Of a stretch of DNA of 64,000 nucleotides, positions 34,901 through 42,822 are shown in pieces. The notes beneath the pieces are model-generated. The model ran no database searches. It was not told the DNA's origin and worked only from the letters and a program-made list of their open reading frames with translations. The stretch's first letter is position 1. Every line of letters begins with the position of its first letter. Where the stretch lies: assembly GCA_050299855.1 (NCBI GenBank), contig JBNKWQ010000043.1, positions 186,001 through 250,000 on the forward strand, read 5' to 3'. This DNA comes from Hahella sp050299855. Its GTDB lineage: Bacteria > Pseudomonadota > Gammaproteobacteria > Pseudomonadales > Oleiphilaceae. The position numbers and the translations under genes were made by a program.

Positions 34901-35485
34901 CTACCTGAACCCTGCACTGTCATTCCAGCTCGCCACACGGAAGAAGCGGCAGCCCACGGGCTCAACGCCCATAATGGCTTTCATAATGGATTCGTGGAAT
35001 AGATATGTTGAAACGGACTCTTCCAGAACAAAGATTAGGCGTTTTTCCAGTGGAATATCTGACAGGATTTGTTCATCCAGCACCAGATGCTCTATATCCA
35101 TGATGTCACCATCATCTTCGTCAATGGTGCAGATAGACTTGTTTAGATCCACGCAGGCAATTTCATTGAAAACGTGGATGAGCCAGTACCGAAGTTTCTC
35201 ACCATCCGGCATTTCAACATCGGCAGGAACAAGTTGGATGCCATCAATGCTAAGCGGATCAAGTACATCAACTATTTTGTACCCGATCACTGGTTCCGGC
35301 AGACTGTGATAGTCAGCCATAACAGGGCTGCTTGGAACCGGCGCGCCAAGGCGTAGCTTGATTGGCTCGGTCACAGGGACCGGCTTACTCTTATAAAACG
35401 CACCACTTTTTTGATTCCAAGCTAGCAGGGGGTACTCACTCCCTCCGGCCCGTTCAATCACGTAATACTCATCATTGAGACTCAT
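34901..35485 (-). CDS. Imm11-type immunity protein
   Basis: This encodes 194 residues, soluble. The layout resembles imm11 (DUF1629) proteins: EPIKLRLGAPVPSSPVMADY, an internal YWLIHVFNEIACVDLNKS segment, and the terminal HESIMKAIMGVEPVGCRFFR, which matches the usual C-terminal helix-G-F/R pattern. It starts four bases after the effector gene stop, which is the standard effector-immunity order. It should bind and neutralise the AHH nuclease encoded before it. The family call is moderate; the pairing is strong. Confidence 0.7.
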   Translation of the reverse strand: MSLNDEYYVIERAGGSEYPLLAWNQKSGAFYKSKPVPVTEPIKLRLGAPVPSSPVMADYHSLPEPVIGYKIVDVLDPLSIDGIQLVPADVEMPDGEKLRYWLIHVFNEIACVDLNKSICTIDEDDGDIMDIEHLVLDEQILSDIPLEKRLIFVLEESVSTYLFHESIMKAIMGVEPVGCRFFRVASWNDSAGFR

Positions 35486-35488
35486 TGA

Positions 35489-36610
35489 TTATACTCCAAT
35501 CTTCAAAGGTGCGGCCTTAGCCGCGATGAGAGTTCCCTTTTTCTTCTGCTTAAGGCCGTGTTTACGGTCGTGTGTGCAGGGTTGATTAGGTTTACTTGAA
35601 AGGCTGGTCACGCCTGCACAGCCAACTTTACCGGTCTGATAATCCTTACCGTCTGATGTCAGCGTCCAGCTAAAAGAGTCCACTTTATTGAGGATGCTAA
35701 GACTAAGTTTGTCTAGTTTTTCAACAAGCCCCCTGGGATTATCACAATATTTTCCTTTCTCTATATCTTGTTTTATCCCTCTTAGCTTCTTTTTCACTGC
35801 ATCCGGGTACGACAAATGCAGATCATCCGCCCACCCCTTGCTGTGATTACCCCGGTGCAACGCAACTCCGATCTGACATGCCAGCTCCATTAGGCTTGGT
35901 AGCATCACACCGTTATTTTCGTGGTTGATATCATACCCAAATTTTTGGCAATAGCCGTACCAGTCATCATCATCCATTGATTCACTACATACCAAATGGT
36001 GCGCTTGCAGGGAAAACGGCTTGGTGAACCAGGGATGATCTTCTTTGGCCTTCTTCAAAGCCTTGAAAATACTATTGGCAAGCAACGTGCCTGACCCAAG
36101 AGAGTTTCCGCGCTTCTTGGCAAAATCATGCTTGTCCTCATCACAATACGGGCACTTTTCTTTTTCCTCTTCTTCTGTCGTTTCTACAGCCGAGGCTAGT
36201 GGTGCCATTTGTGCCTGCATTATCGGAAACGGCGGTGTATTACGATTATTAAGGGTGAAGATATCCATATTGCGGACAACGCTTTTCCCTTCGACTTTGA
36301 CATCGAAAGAATAATTGACCGGATGCGCGGCTCCTTTTGTTTTGCTGGAGGCCACGCCACCACCCGCCGTACCACCTTCATCGCCGGTCGATGTAGCGAA
36401 ATTGGATGAATTCAAACATACGCTATTCCCGTCCACTTTGACTTTCTTGGAACCGGATGCCAGATCAGAACTCTTAGCAATATTGGGATACGGAATAGGA
36501 ACAGGGCCACCCGGAGTGGGTGTTTTACAAACATCGGGGAATCCCGCAACGGTGCCGCCACTGCCTTTGGTGACAGGGCTCATTGTATTCACAAGGGTGG
36601 TGTTAGACAT
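35489..36610 (-). CDS. PAAR-like (DUF4150) / AHH-nuclease effector
   Basis: This encodes 373 residues. The first 130 residues are a PAAR-like DUF4150 domain, beginning FPDVCKTPTPGGPVPIPYPN and continuing with SKKVKVDGNSV and DVKVEGKSVVRN. PAAR domains sharpen the type VI secretion spike and carry toxins. A CPYC pair follows at about 153-156. The C-terminal part is an AHH/HNH-type nuclease: LQAHHLVCSE with His204 and His205, INHENNGVMLPS, and LHRGNHSKGW. The effector probably degrades nucleic acid in target cells after type VI delivery. The secretion machinery is not in the window. The immunity gene is directly downstream. Confidence 0.85.
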   Translation of the reverse strand: MSNTTLVNTMSPVTKGSGGTVAGFPDVCKTPTPGGPVPIPYPNIAKSSDLASGSKKVKVDGNSVCLNSSNFATSTGDEGGTAGGGVASSKTKGAAHPVNYSFDVKVEGKSVVRNMDIFTLNNRNTPPFPIMQAQMAPLASAVETTEEEEKEKCPYCDEDKHDFAKKRGNSLGSGTLLANSIFKALKKAKEDHPWFTKPFSLQAHHLVCSESMDDDDWYGYCQKFGYDINHENNGVMLPSLMELACQIGVALHRGNHSKGWADDLHLSYPDAVKKKLRGIKQDIEKGKYCDNPRGLVEKLDKLSLSILNKVDSFSWTLTSDGKDYQTGKVGCAGVTSLSSKPNQPCTHDRKHGLKQKKKGTLIAAKAAPLKIGV

Positions 36611-36902
36611 GACAGCTCAATCCTTGAAAGTAGCGCTCCATTTCTCGGCTGGTTAAAAACAGCCGGACATTTTAATCGGTTTGATATCGGATGCAATGGA
36701 CCGAACGGATGATAGGGAAAACCCTAATCTGCGCTAATCAGGTTAATAATAAAAAGTCGCCATTGGCAGGATGGGCTAAGGCGGCTAACGGCGGTAAGAA
36801 GCGAGATGCTTTAGTGGGCTATTGCGGTATTGGCGCAGAAGTTCAGGCGATGATATCCGGTTCCGGCCATGTAAGGGCTTTGGTTGGCGGTGAGTTCCAT
36901 CC
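36611..36902. other. gap before the effector operon
   Basis: This 292-bp region separates the effector gene from the end of the second relaxase gene. It should hold the effector promoter. No hairpin, repeat or credible open frame was identified. Confidence 0.35.
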
Positions 36903-38207
36903 TTACAGCTCCAGATCCATATCAGGGCTATCAATTCCTTTGCGGTTTTGTTGCATTTTCTCCGGCTGATTTTCCGGAAGAGGGACATTTCTGACCTGAT
37001 CCTGTGTTTTCAGATGCGATAGATCACGCACCAAGGCTTTGCGCTCATGCTCCTGGCTATCGCGTAGGGTGACGATTTGCTTTTGCAGAGCTTGACGCTC
37101 GGCCAATTGCGCAGCAATCAGCTCCTCACATTGAGCCTGATCTCGCAGGTGACACCGCCAAGCTTCATTTTCATTGATCTTCCGGTTTTTCCAATACCGA
37201 CCATTGATTTTGTCCCATATCCCCTTAAAACCGCTACGGATACGGGCAGCGCGCTTGTTTTCCTCTTCCCGCCACCGCGTCTTTTGAAAAATATCGAGCT
37301 TGGTACGGGTCTCTCTGTGCGTTCTGGTCATATCCTGCTTGGCACGAATGAGAGGTTGCCGTTGTTTTTGATGCTGCGCTTCCAGCTCGTTTGTATAGCG
37401 CTTAAATAAACCCGACAGCTTGCCTGAAAGAGCATTTTTAGCCTGATCGACAGATGGCAGCGTCTCTACCCCGCCCAAACGCTCGGATAATGCCTTCTTC
37501 TTATATCCGAGCTGACGGGTCAGGCTGTACACCTCACCAAACACGTCCACAGCGACATAACCCCGCCGATCTCCCTTGGCGAGAGTGTATCCTGTGTCCT
37601 GCAAAGCATTTTCAAAGCTCTTACGATCATCGGACACCGCCCAGCATTCTTGCAACTCACGTTTTATATCTTGGGGCTTCCGTCCAATCCGGGCGGCTTG
37701 TTGCCACTCTGCCCTGTTAAAATTCAACGGGTTCTTGTGGTTCTTATCCCGAAAGCCTTCCGGCATCTTCCAGCCATGTTCCAGATAGAGCGATTTGGCA
37801 ATGGACTGTAACTTAAGCCGGTCATGCGAAATATTAACGGCCTTCATCTTCTCCACATCTATGCGGCTCCACACGCAATGCGCATGGCGGCGGCCTTCCT
37901 TTTCATGGAAGACCACCACGCGTGGTTGCCCCTCAAGGCCAATGCTTTTCTCTATCCGTTCCAGGGTCTTCTCAAAAGTGGCAACAGGAACGCTCTCATC
38001 CGCAGGAGGGGAAAGACTAAGGGAATACATAAATTTGCTGCATTTTGTTCCTTTGGATAAGGCATAGGCTTCATTCAAAGCCCCAAGAACATCCTGGGCA
38101 ATAAAACCCGAGACCTCGTGCACACTGACATGCTCGTTTTGTTCACCGTTCATCAGGTGGAGCGCCATTTGCCGTCCACCACCACGTTGAGAGGCCTTAA
38201 GGATCAT
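36903..38207 (-). CDS. second relaxase (MobP-like / MobA-type mobilization nuclease)
   Basis: This encodes 434 residues. FHEKEGRRHAHCVWSRID carries the H-x7-H-x-H pattern of relaxase motif III, followed by LYLEHGWKMPEGF. The C-terminal half is a charged coiled coil (about 255-400). The first 45 residues (MILKASQRGGGRQMALHLMN onward) contain no tyrosine, so the usual N-terminal nicking Tyr is not obvious. This family occurs widely on alphaproteobacterial mobilizable elements. MobC is encoded immediately upstream with an 11-bp overlap. It gives the element a second, independent transfer-initiation system. Confidence 0.85.
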   Translation of the reverse strand: MILKASQRGGGRQMALHLMNGEQNEHVSVHEVSGFIAQDVLGALNEAYALSKGTKCSKFMYSLSLSPPADESVPVATFEKTLERIEKSIGLEGQPRVVVFHEKEGRRHAHCVWSRIDVEKMKAVNISHDRLKLQSIAKSLYLEHGWKMPEGFRDKNHKNPLNFNRAEWQQAARIGRKPQDIKRELQECWAVSDDRKSFENALQDTGYTLAKGDRRGYVAVDVFGEVYSLTRQLGYKKKALSERLGGVETLPSVDQAKNALSGKLSGLFKRYTNELEAQHQKQRQPLIRAKQDMTRTHRETRTKLDIFQKTRWREEENKRAARIRSGFKGIWDKINGRYWKNRKINENEAWRCHLRDQAQCEELIAAQLAERQALQKQIVTLRDSQEHERKALVRDLSHLKTQDQVRNVPLPENQPEKMQQNRKGIDSPDMDLEL

Positions 38208-38601
38208 AACACGCCTCCGGCTCTGCCAATGCCTTCAAGCCCATGGCTTTGATGATCGTGTCGCGAACCCATTGGATCGAAGCAACCGCATCCTGCAAAG
38301 CCTCCAAGGTCTCTTGATTGACAGGCAATGACCCGGAATTGGCGGCTTTGGCAAGCTGATTGATATTGCTGGACATTCGGCTTTGCCCCAACGCGCCTAA
38401 TATTTGGGCTAAGAGCTGGCGATCCTGGATAGCAATGCCTCGGCGGGGCTGTGGACGTAGCCCGCTCTCTTTGAAGATTTGATCCTTAATAAATTGCCCA
38501 AGTGGAACATTCCCGGCCAGCGCCTTTAGCGCCTCGCGCTCTTCCAGAGAGAGCCGCAAGGAAAATGGTGGCGCATAGCTTGTATCCGTCTTCCTACCCA
38601 T
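38197..38601 (-). CDS. mobC: MobC-like mobilization accessory protein
   Basis: The ATG at 38601 is preceded by AAGGAGG with good spacing and gives 134 residues. FSLRLSLEEREALKALAGNV is a ribbon-helix-helix-like start, and the segment MSSNINQLAKAANSGSLPV is a typical MobC signature. MobC proteins bind oriT and help the relaxase melt and nick it. It overlaps the relaxase start, so the two are coupled. oriT is expected nearby, upstream of 38.6 kb. Confidence 0.88.
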   Translation of the reverse strand: MGRKTDTSYAPPFSLRLSLEEREALKALAGNVPLGQFIKDQIFKESGLRPQPRRGIAIQDRQLLAQILGALGQSRMSSNINQLAKAANSGSLPVNQETLEALQDAVASIQWVRDTIIKAMGLKALAEPEACYDP

Positions 38602-38800
38602 GACAGCCTCCTTTGGTAGCATCTGCCACCGGAGAGGCCATTTTGTCTAAGAATTCCCGAAAGGCCGTAAGAATAGAGGCTTTAGAGGGCGGAAGAGGGG
38701 CTGTAATGTCCTTTGCAGTAACGAGTAGATGGAGTGGGTTGCGCGCCCCCGCAACCACATTCAAAAGGCTTGATTTATCAGGCTTTTTTTTCGTCCGCAT
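38594..38800 (-). CDS. small basic protein upstream of mobC
   Basis: About 68 residues from the ATG at 38800; upstream starts are possible but poorly placed. It overlaps the mobC start by eight bases, in an operon-like way. The N-terminus is basic (MRTKKKPDKSSLL), followed by PPSKASILTAFREFLDKMAS. No family was recognised. It may be a third mobilization protein. Confidence 0.45.
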   Translation of the reverse strand: MRTKKKPDKSSLLNVVAGARNPLHLLVTAKDITAPLPPSKASILTAFREFLDKMASPVADATKGGCHG

Positions 38801-39230
38801 TTTATAGAAGGAGTGTCCTTTGAAATGCCTTGCCCCGCTACAACCCCTCCGCCCGAATCTACTCAGTAACCAGCCTATACAACCCACTTCTGGACTTATT
38901 CAGATACAGCGCGAATTTACCGTCAGCTTTTAGCTGTTGTAGGCCTTGGTTAAGCCGCAAGCAGGCGGCGAAAAAACCAGAGTTCAGACTCTCACCTCCA
39001 TTTGTCTAATCCGTCCGTTTAATTTTCTGAACAACCGGTCTCTAGTAAATTCAATATAAATCCACTAATTGGATTAGTGTCTCGTCTGGAATGTTTGACT
39101 ATACTCTCTGACGTTAAGGAAGGCGTAATAACTGCCGGTTCTCTACTTGAGATGTCCAGGTATGGAACCCGAGCGTGCTCGTATGAATTCCTCGCGGGGT
39201 TCATATTCATAAATAGCTTCTGGATCCGGC
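38801..39230. other. junction between element and chromosome
   Basis: No gene is accepted in this 430-bp stretch. CACTAAT and ATTAGTG form an inverted repeat around TGG at about 39063-39079. The element's right end and possibly oriT of the MobP-like system lie here. No duplicate att core could be checked, because the left end is outside the window. Confidence 0.4.
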
Positions 39231-40046
39231 ATGCGAAAACCAAATGCTCGTTTTACACCGGTGCTCGTCACCTTAAAACTTATTTCTATCCAGATATTTC
39301 TGGGTTTTCTCACTATCTACAGCGCCCCGCTTCTGTCGCAGGAAGAATCAAACCGTCCACAAATTCATTTTCTCCATTCTGATTGGCCCCCCTTTGAATA
39401 TGCCTCCCCCGATGGTGAGACAACCGGGTATACCGTCGAAATCGTTAAAGCCATGCAGAAATTGGTTGATGTTGACTCCACCATTGAACTTCACAACTGG
39501 AACAGAGCCTACCAGACAGCATTGAAGCACCCTAATTATGCGGTATTTACCATGGCACGCACCAACCAGCGTGAACCGCTTTTTTACTGGGTAGGGCCAA
39601 TTGCCGAAAGAGAAATTTACCTTTGGAAACTTAAATCAAGAAAGGACATCCAGGTAAAAACCCTGGAAGACGTGAAAGAATACCGCGTTGGAACCGTACG
39701 TGGAGAAGCTGGTGAGCAACAGTTGTTAAGCAAAGGGTTCAAATATGATGTCAATATTCACTCAGTTGAGAACCAAACCCGAAATTTTCTGCTACTTTTT
39801 AATGACCGTATCGATTTCTTTTATGGTCTGGAGCTCACTACCATCTTTATCTTAAGGAAAGAAGGCTACGACCCTTACGAGGTTGAAAAAACGGTGTTAC
39901 TTAGTGGCGGACAGGGTTACTACATAGGCTTTAATCGGGAAACCCCCTTCCACATCGTCCAGCAGTTTTCGGACGCTTTGCAAACAATAAAGCACAACGG
40001 GACCTTTGCCAGAATTCAGCGAAAATATGGAATAGCCACTCCCTAA
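39231..40046 (+). CDS. periplasmic amino-acid-type solute-binding protein
   Basis: This encodes 271 residues with a hydrophobic signal segment (about 15-35). The sequence IHFLHSDWPPFEYASPDGET, then TGYTVEIVKAMQK, is typical of SBP_bac_3 proteins. EYRVGTVRGEAGEQQLL and GFNRETPFHIVQQFSDALQ fit the second lobe. No permease or ATPase gene is next to it, so it may serve as an orphan sensor or binding protein. It is the first chromosomal-type gene after the element. Confidence 0.8.
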   Translation: MRKPNARFTPVLVTLKLISIQIFLGFLTIYSAPLLSQEESNRPQIHFLHSDWPPFEYASPDGETTGYTVEIVKAMQKLVDVDSTIELHNWNRAYQTALKHPNYAVFTMARTNQREPLFYWVGPIAEREIYLWKLKSRKDIQVKTLEDVKEYRVGTVRGEAGEQQLLSKGFKYDVNIHSVENQTRNFLLLFNDRIDFFYGLELTTIFILRKEGYDPYEVEKTVLLSGGQGYYIGFNRETPFHIVQQFSDALQTIKHNGTFARIQRKYGIATP

Positions 40047-40261
40047 AGGGAATTCGACGTTGTCAGCACACTGACCGCTTCATTAAGACTCTCTTATTTT
40101 CCAGCTATTTCCAGTTGAGCCGCAGCCTGGCCAGCTAAATTAATCTAGCTGTTTACTATTTCATTTTTGTGAATGAATGGGGGTCATTTCCGATTCAACA
40201 GGAACCGTCCAATAGACTGAGTCGTTTCGTAGTCATTCAGCTGTTGGTATAAGGAGGTATC

Positions 40262-41110
40262 ATGCAAAAGCCGGGTTGTATCTACAAGGCCTTAATTCTG
40301 GCAGCCGGTACAGGCTCAAGACTACAGCCACTGACAGACGAGACACCCAAATGTCTGACCCAGGTGGGCGAAAGTACCATTCTACAACAAATGATTGCGC
40401 ACCTCAGGTCGGTCGATATTCGGCACCTTGTTATAGTCATCGGGCACAAGGGCGAGCAGATTCAACGCTACATTCAAACCTACGCGCCGGACTTCTCCGT
40501 AGAGTGGATTACCAACCATCAGTACGCTTCGACCAATAATATCTATTCACTTTGGCTTGCCAGGCACTTGCTGAATGAAGCGTTCATACTGCTTGAAAGT
40601 GACTTGGTTTTTGATCGGACTCAGTTCTCTGGATTACTACTCCCGGACAGAATTGCGATTTCCAGAACCCAGAGCTGGATGAACGGGTCACATGTGGAGC
40701 TGGATGATTCCGGTATAGTTACACGTTACTTATCCAATGCCGCTGCGAATGAAGACCACCCCTCGGAAATCTACAAGACGGTAAATATCTACAGTTTTTC
40801 TGAAATTACCTGGCAGCGAATCCAGCATCACCTACATCGAAAAATCCAGAGTGGGCGACTTAATGATTACTATGAAACTGTATTTGCCGATCTGATCCTG
40901 CAGCAAAAGCTGAAGCTAACCGGAGTAATGTTTGATCCCGATCGCTGGTATGAAATTGACACCCTGGAAGATTTGAAAGCAGCTCAGAAACGCATGGGCA
41001 ATATGATCATCCCCCCTCTTCATACCACGGAACAAACAGTGACACTGGCAACCGTCGCGTCTGATGATGTAGCAGAATCAGCTGGTATGGAGGCCTGGCA
41101 GTGGAAATAA
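40262..41110 (+). CDS. LicC-like nucleotidyltransferase, probable phosphocholine cytidylyltransferase
   Basis: This encodes 282 residues with AAGGAGG upstream of the ATG. The nucleotide-binding motif is LILAAGTGSRLQPLT with PK at 29-30. NHQYASTNNIYSLWLARHLL and LLESDLVFD match LicC-type cytidylyltransferases, which make CDP-choline from CTP and phosphocholine. DPDRWYEIDTLEDLKAAQK near the end is also typical. The last 35 residues extend beyond the family core. The gene overlaps the methyltransferase gene, and a CDP-alcohol phosphotransferase gene follows. A related alcohol-phosphate substrate cannot be excluded. Confidence 0.8.
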   Translation: MQKPGCIYKALILAAGTGSRLQPLTDETPKCLTQVGESTILQQMIAHLRSVDIRHLVIVIGHKGEQIQRYIQTYAPDFSVEWITNHQYASTNNIYSLWLARHLLNEAFILLESDLVFDRTQFSGLLLPDRIAISRTQSWMNGSHVELDDSGIVTRYLSNAAANEDHPSEIYKTVNIYSFSEITWQRIQHHLHRKIQSGRLNDYYETVFADLILQQKLKLTGVMFDPDRWYEIDTLEDLKAAQKRMGNMIIPPLHTTEQTVTLATVASDDVAESAGMEAWQWK

Positions 41111-41934
41111 ATTCTGTTAAAGTTCAACAATACTTTGAGCAGGTGAAACCCTCTATCATGGGACCCTATATGATGGAGGGCTTCGGATTTCCTGAGAGTG
41201 CCGGCGCCTACCGGTTTCAAAAGGAAACAAAGATTGTAGAGTCTCTACTTCAGCATATAGACCACCTTGACAATGCCTTGGACTTGGGAAGTGGTGTTGG
41301 TTTCTGGACTGAGTGGTTAGCAGAAAGGTTTCGCCACGTAGACAGCGTCGAAAGCAGCAAGCCTTTTTTCCAGGCCCTGACAGATCGTTGCAGTCCCTAT
41401 GACAACGTCTCCACCTATCACGGTAATGCCCTGGACTTTCGCCCAGACTCACCCTTGAATTTCGCCTTTATGGGTGGGCTGTTGATGTATCTCGGCGACA
41501 GCGACTGCGTTTCCCTGCTCACCAAACTGGGTAAGTCCATGAGCCCCGGCGGGCTGCTGTTATGCAGGGAATCCACTATGCGCCATGTAAGTGAACACAG
41601 AGAAGGCGACTACAATGTTCTGTACCGGACCCCTGAGCACTATCAGCGCCTGTTCCTTGCAGCTGACCTTGAGATTGTAGAACAGCAGAAAAACACCGCC
41701 TATGAACTACTCCAGATTGGTTGTGAGTTAGTTCGTAACTGGAAAAGACTGGCGCCTTCCAGATTCCAGGCTCTGCCGGCTGTCGGCGCAGCTACCTACT
41801 GGATGTTACGTACCACTGCACCGTTACTGCAAAAAAGCCTGGAACTAAGCGGATTCAGCTTTCCGGTACTACAGAATCATTTCTTTCTCCTGCGGCCCCT
41901 ATCCAAAAAGGCCTCCGAGAATGGCATAAAATAG
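41101..41934 (+). CDS. SAM-dependent methyltransferase, possibly acting on the lipid headgroup
   Basis: This encodes 277 residues from a GTG that overlaps the previous stop by ten bases. The SAM-binding motif I is ALDLGSGVGFWTEWLAE. Motif II/III segments are LNFAFMGGLLMYLGDSD and MSPGGLLLCREST. The C-terminus is hydrophobic (YWMLRTTAPLLQKSLELSG), suggesting membrane association. Its place between a cytidylyltransferase and a CDP-alcohol phosphotransferase suggests N-methylation of an ethanolamine-type phosphate or its CDP form. No substrate-specific motif is visible. Confidence 0.8.
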   Translation: MEINSVKVQQYFEQVKPSIMGPYMMEGFGFPESAGAYRFQKETKIVESLLQHIDHLDNALDLGSGVGFWTEWLAERFRHVDSVESSKPFFQALTDRCSPYDNVSTYHGNALDFRPDSPLNFAFMGGLLMYLGDSDCVSLLTKLGKSMSPGGLLLCRESTMRHVSEHREGDYNVLYRTPEHYQRLFLAADLEIVEQQKNTAYELLQIGCELVRNWKRLAPSRFQALPAVGAATYWMLRTTAPLLQKSLELSGFSFPVLQNHFFLLRPLSKKASENGIK

Positions 41935-41947
41935 ACGGATATCTAAC

Positions 41948-42655
41948 ATGTCTGACACCAGAATATCCTTTGACCATTCATGGTTACGAATAAATATATG
42001 GTTAAGAAAAAATGCCGCCAATATGGTCAGTCTTGCCGGCGCTCTGCCCTTACTATTTCTATATTCCGCTGATGCCATAGGCTGGCTGCCCTGGATTATT
42101 GTGCTTAACAATATCGCGGATGATCTGGATGGACTGGTGGCTGGCTGGCTAAATACCCGGAGCAAATTCGGCGCTCATCTGGATAACGTCTGCGATGCAC
42201 TGGTGCATGGCAATGTAGTGTTGTTTATGGCCATGCATTTTGGTGGTGCCAGCTTGGTTACCGGCATGCTGGCCATGGCGGCTATAGTGATCCGCTCGAC
42301 CTCCAGGCTCTCAGCAACCACCGGCCCGGCAGGTTCGCCTACCAATGAGTTGATGCGTCACTGTTTGCTGCTGCTACTTGTTGCCGAACTTGGATGGGTT
42401 TCAGTGGAAACACTGCTGCCTGCTCTTTTTTTGATACACAGCCTGGGCATGCTATTGCCTGCACCTATGCGGGGAATGATCAGAAGCCTAACGACTCAAC
42501 CCTACCAGGTTGTATTGTTAAACCTGTTTCTGGCTTTTCTGGTGGCGTCTCAAGTCCCCTTGATAATCCTGGTGTCATCGGTAATTTTTTATGGCACCTA
42601 TGCCGGCAGCCTGTTGTTTGCTCTCATTGCCTACAAAAACTCCGTTGTACGTTAG
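41948..42655 (+). CDS. CDP-alcohol phosphatidyltransferase-family membrane enzyme
   Basis: This encodes 235 residues with about six membrane helices. The CDP-OH-P motif is nearly complete: D58-x2-D61-G62, A65, G75, D79 and D83. The arginine usually after the alanine is Gly66. All four metal-binding aspartates are present. The enzyme should transfer a phospho-alcohol from a CDP-activated donor to a lipid acceptor. With the two upstream genes it forms a short pathway that would make a choline-like phospholipid headgroup. It starts 13 bp after the methyltransferase stop. Confidence 0.85.
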   Translation: MSDTRISFDHSWLRINIWLRKNAANMVSLAGALPLLFLYSADAIGWLPWIIVLNNIADDLDGLVAGWLNTRSKFGAHLDNVCDALVHGNVVLFMAMHFGGASLVTGMLAMAAIVIRSTSRLSATTGPAGSPTNELMRHCLLLLLVAELGWVSVETLLPALFLIHSLGMLLPAPMRGMIRSLTTQPYQVVLLNLFLAFLVASQVPLIILVSSVIFYGTYAGSLLFALIAYKNSVVR

Positions 42656-42822
42656 GAATCCGCAACTCAGTAGCGACTCTGCTTGTAAGCATCGGCTATC
42701 AATGGAGTTTCCTTTCTACAGCTTTCAAATTGTACCAATTCCACCGGTGACTTCTTTACCAAATACAAGGCACAATAGCCCTCTTGATCAGCTGTTTTTA
42801 CCCTGTGCACTGAGAACAGACC

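Larger units (their letters stand above)
1..39000. mobile_element. integrated plasmid-like mobile element (left end outside window, right end approximate)
   Basis: The block contains an integrase-class large serine recombinase, a TraG/VirD4-like ATPase, two relaxases of different families, MobC, ParA with partition-like repeats, a ParB-like protein, ArdA, RadC and several defence-type genes. The DNA from about 39.2 kb on contains only chromosomal-type genes. No mating-pair-formation (VirB) genes are in the window, so they lie to the left or the element borrows a helper system. The right boundary is placed between the last mobilization gene (38800) and the first chromosomal gene (39231). I could not identify att sites. 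Confidence 0.75.

Noticed and set aside
36691..36969. 92-codon rightward frame between effector and relaxase genes
   Set aside because: It runs into the 3' end of the relaxase on the other strand and shows no domain or signal; it is probably chance.
39077..39382. 101-codon frame overlapping the solute-binding gene start
   Set aside because: The overlapping frame on the same strand encodes a recognisable solute-binding protein; this one is a shadow.
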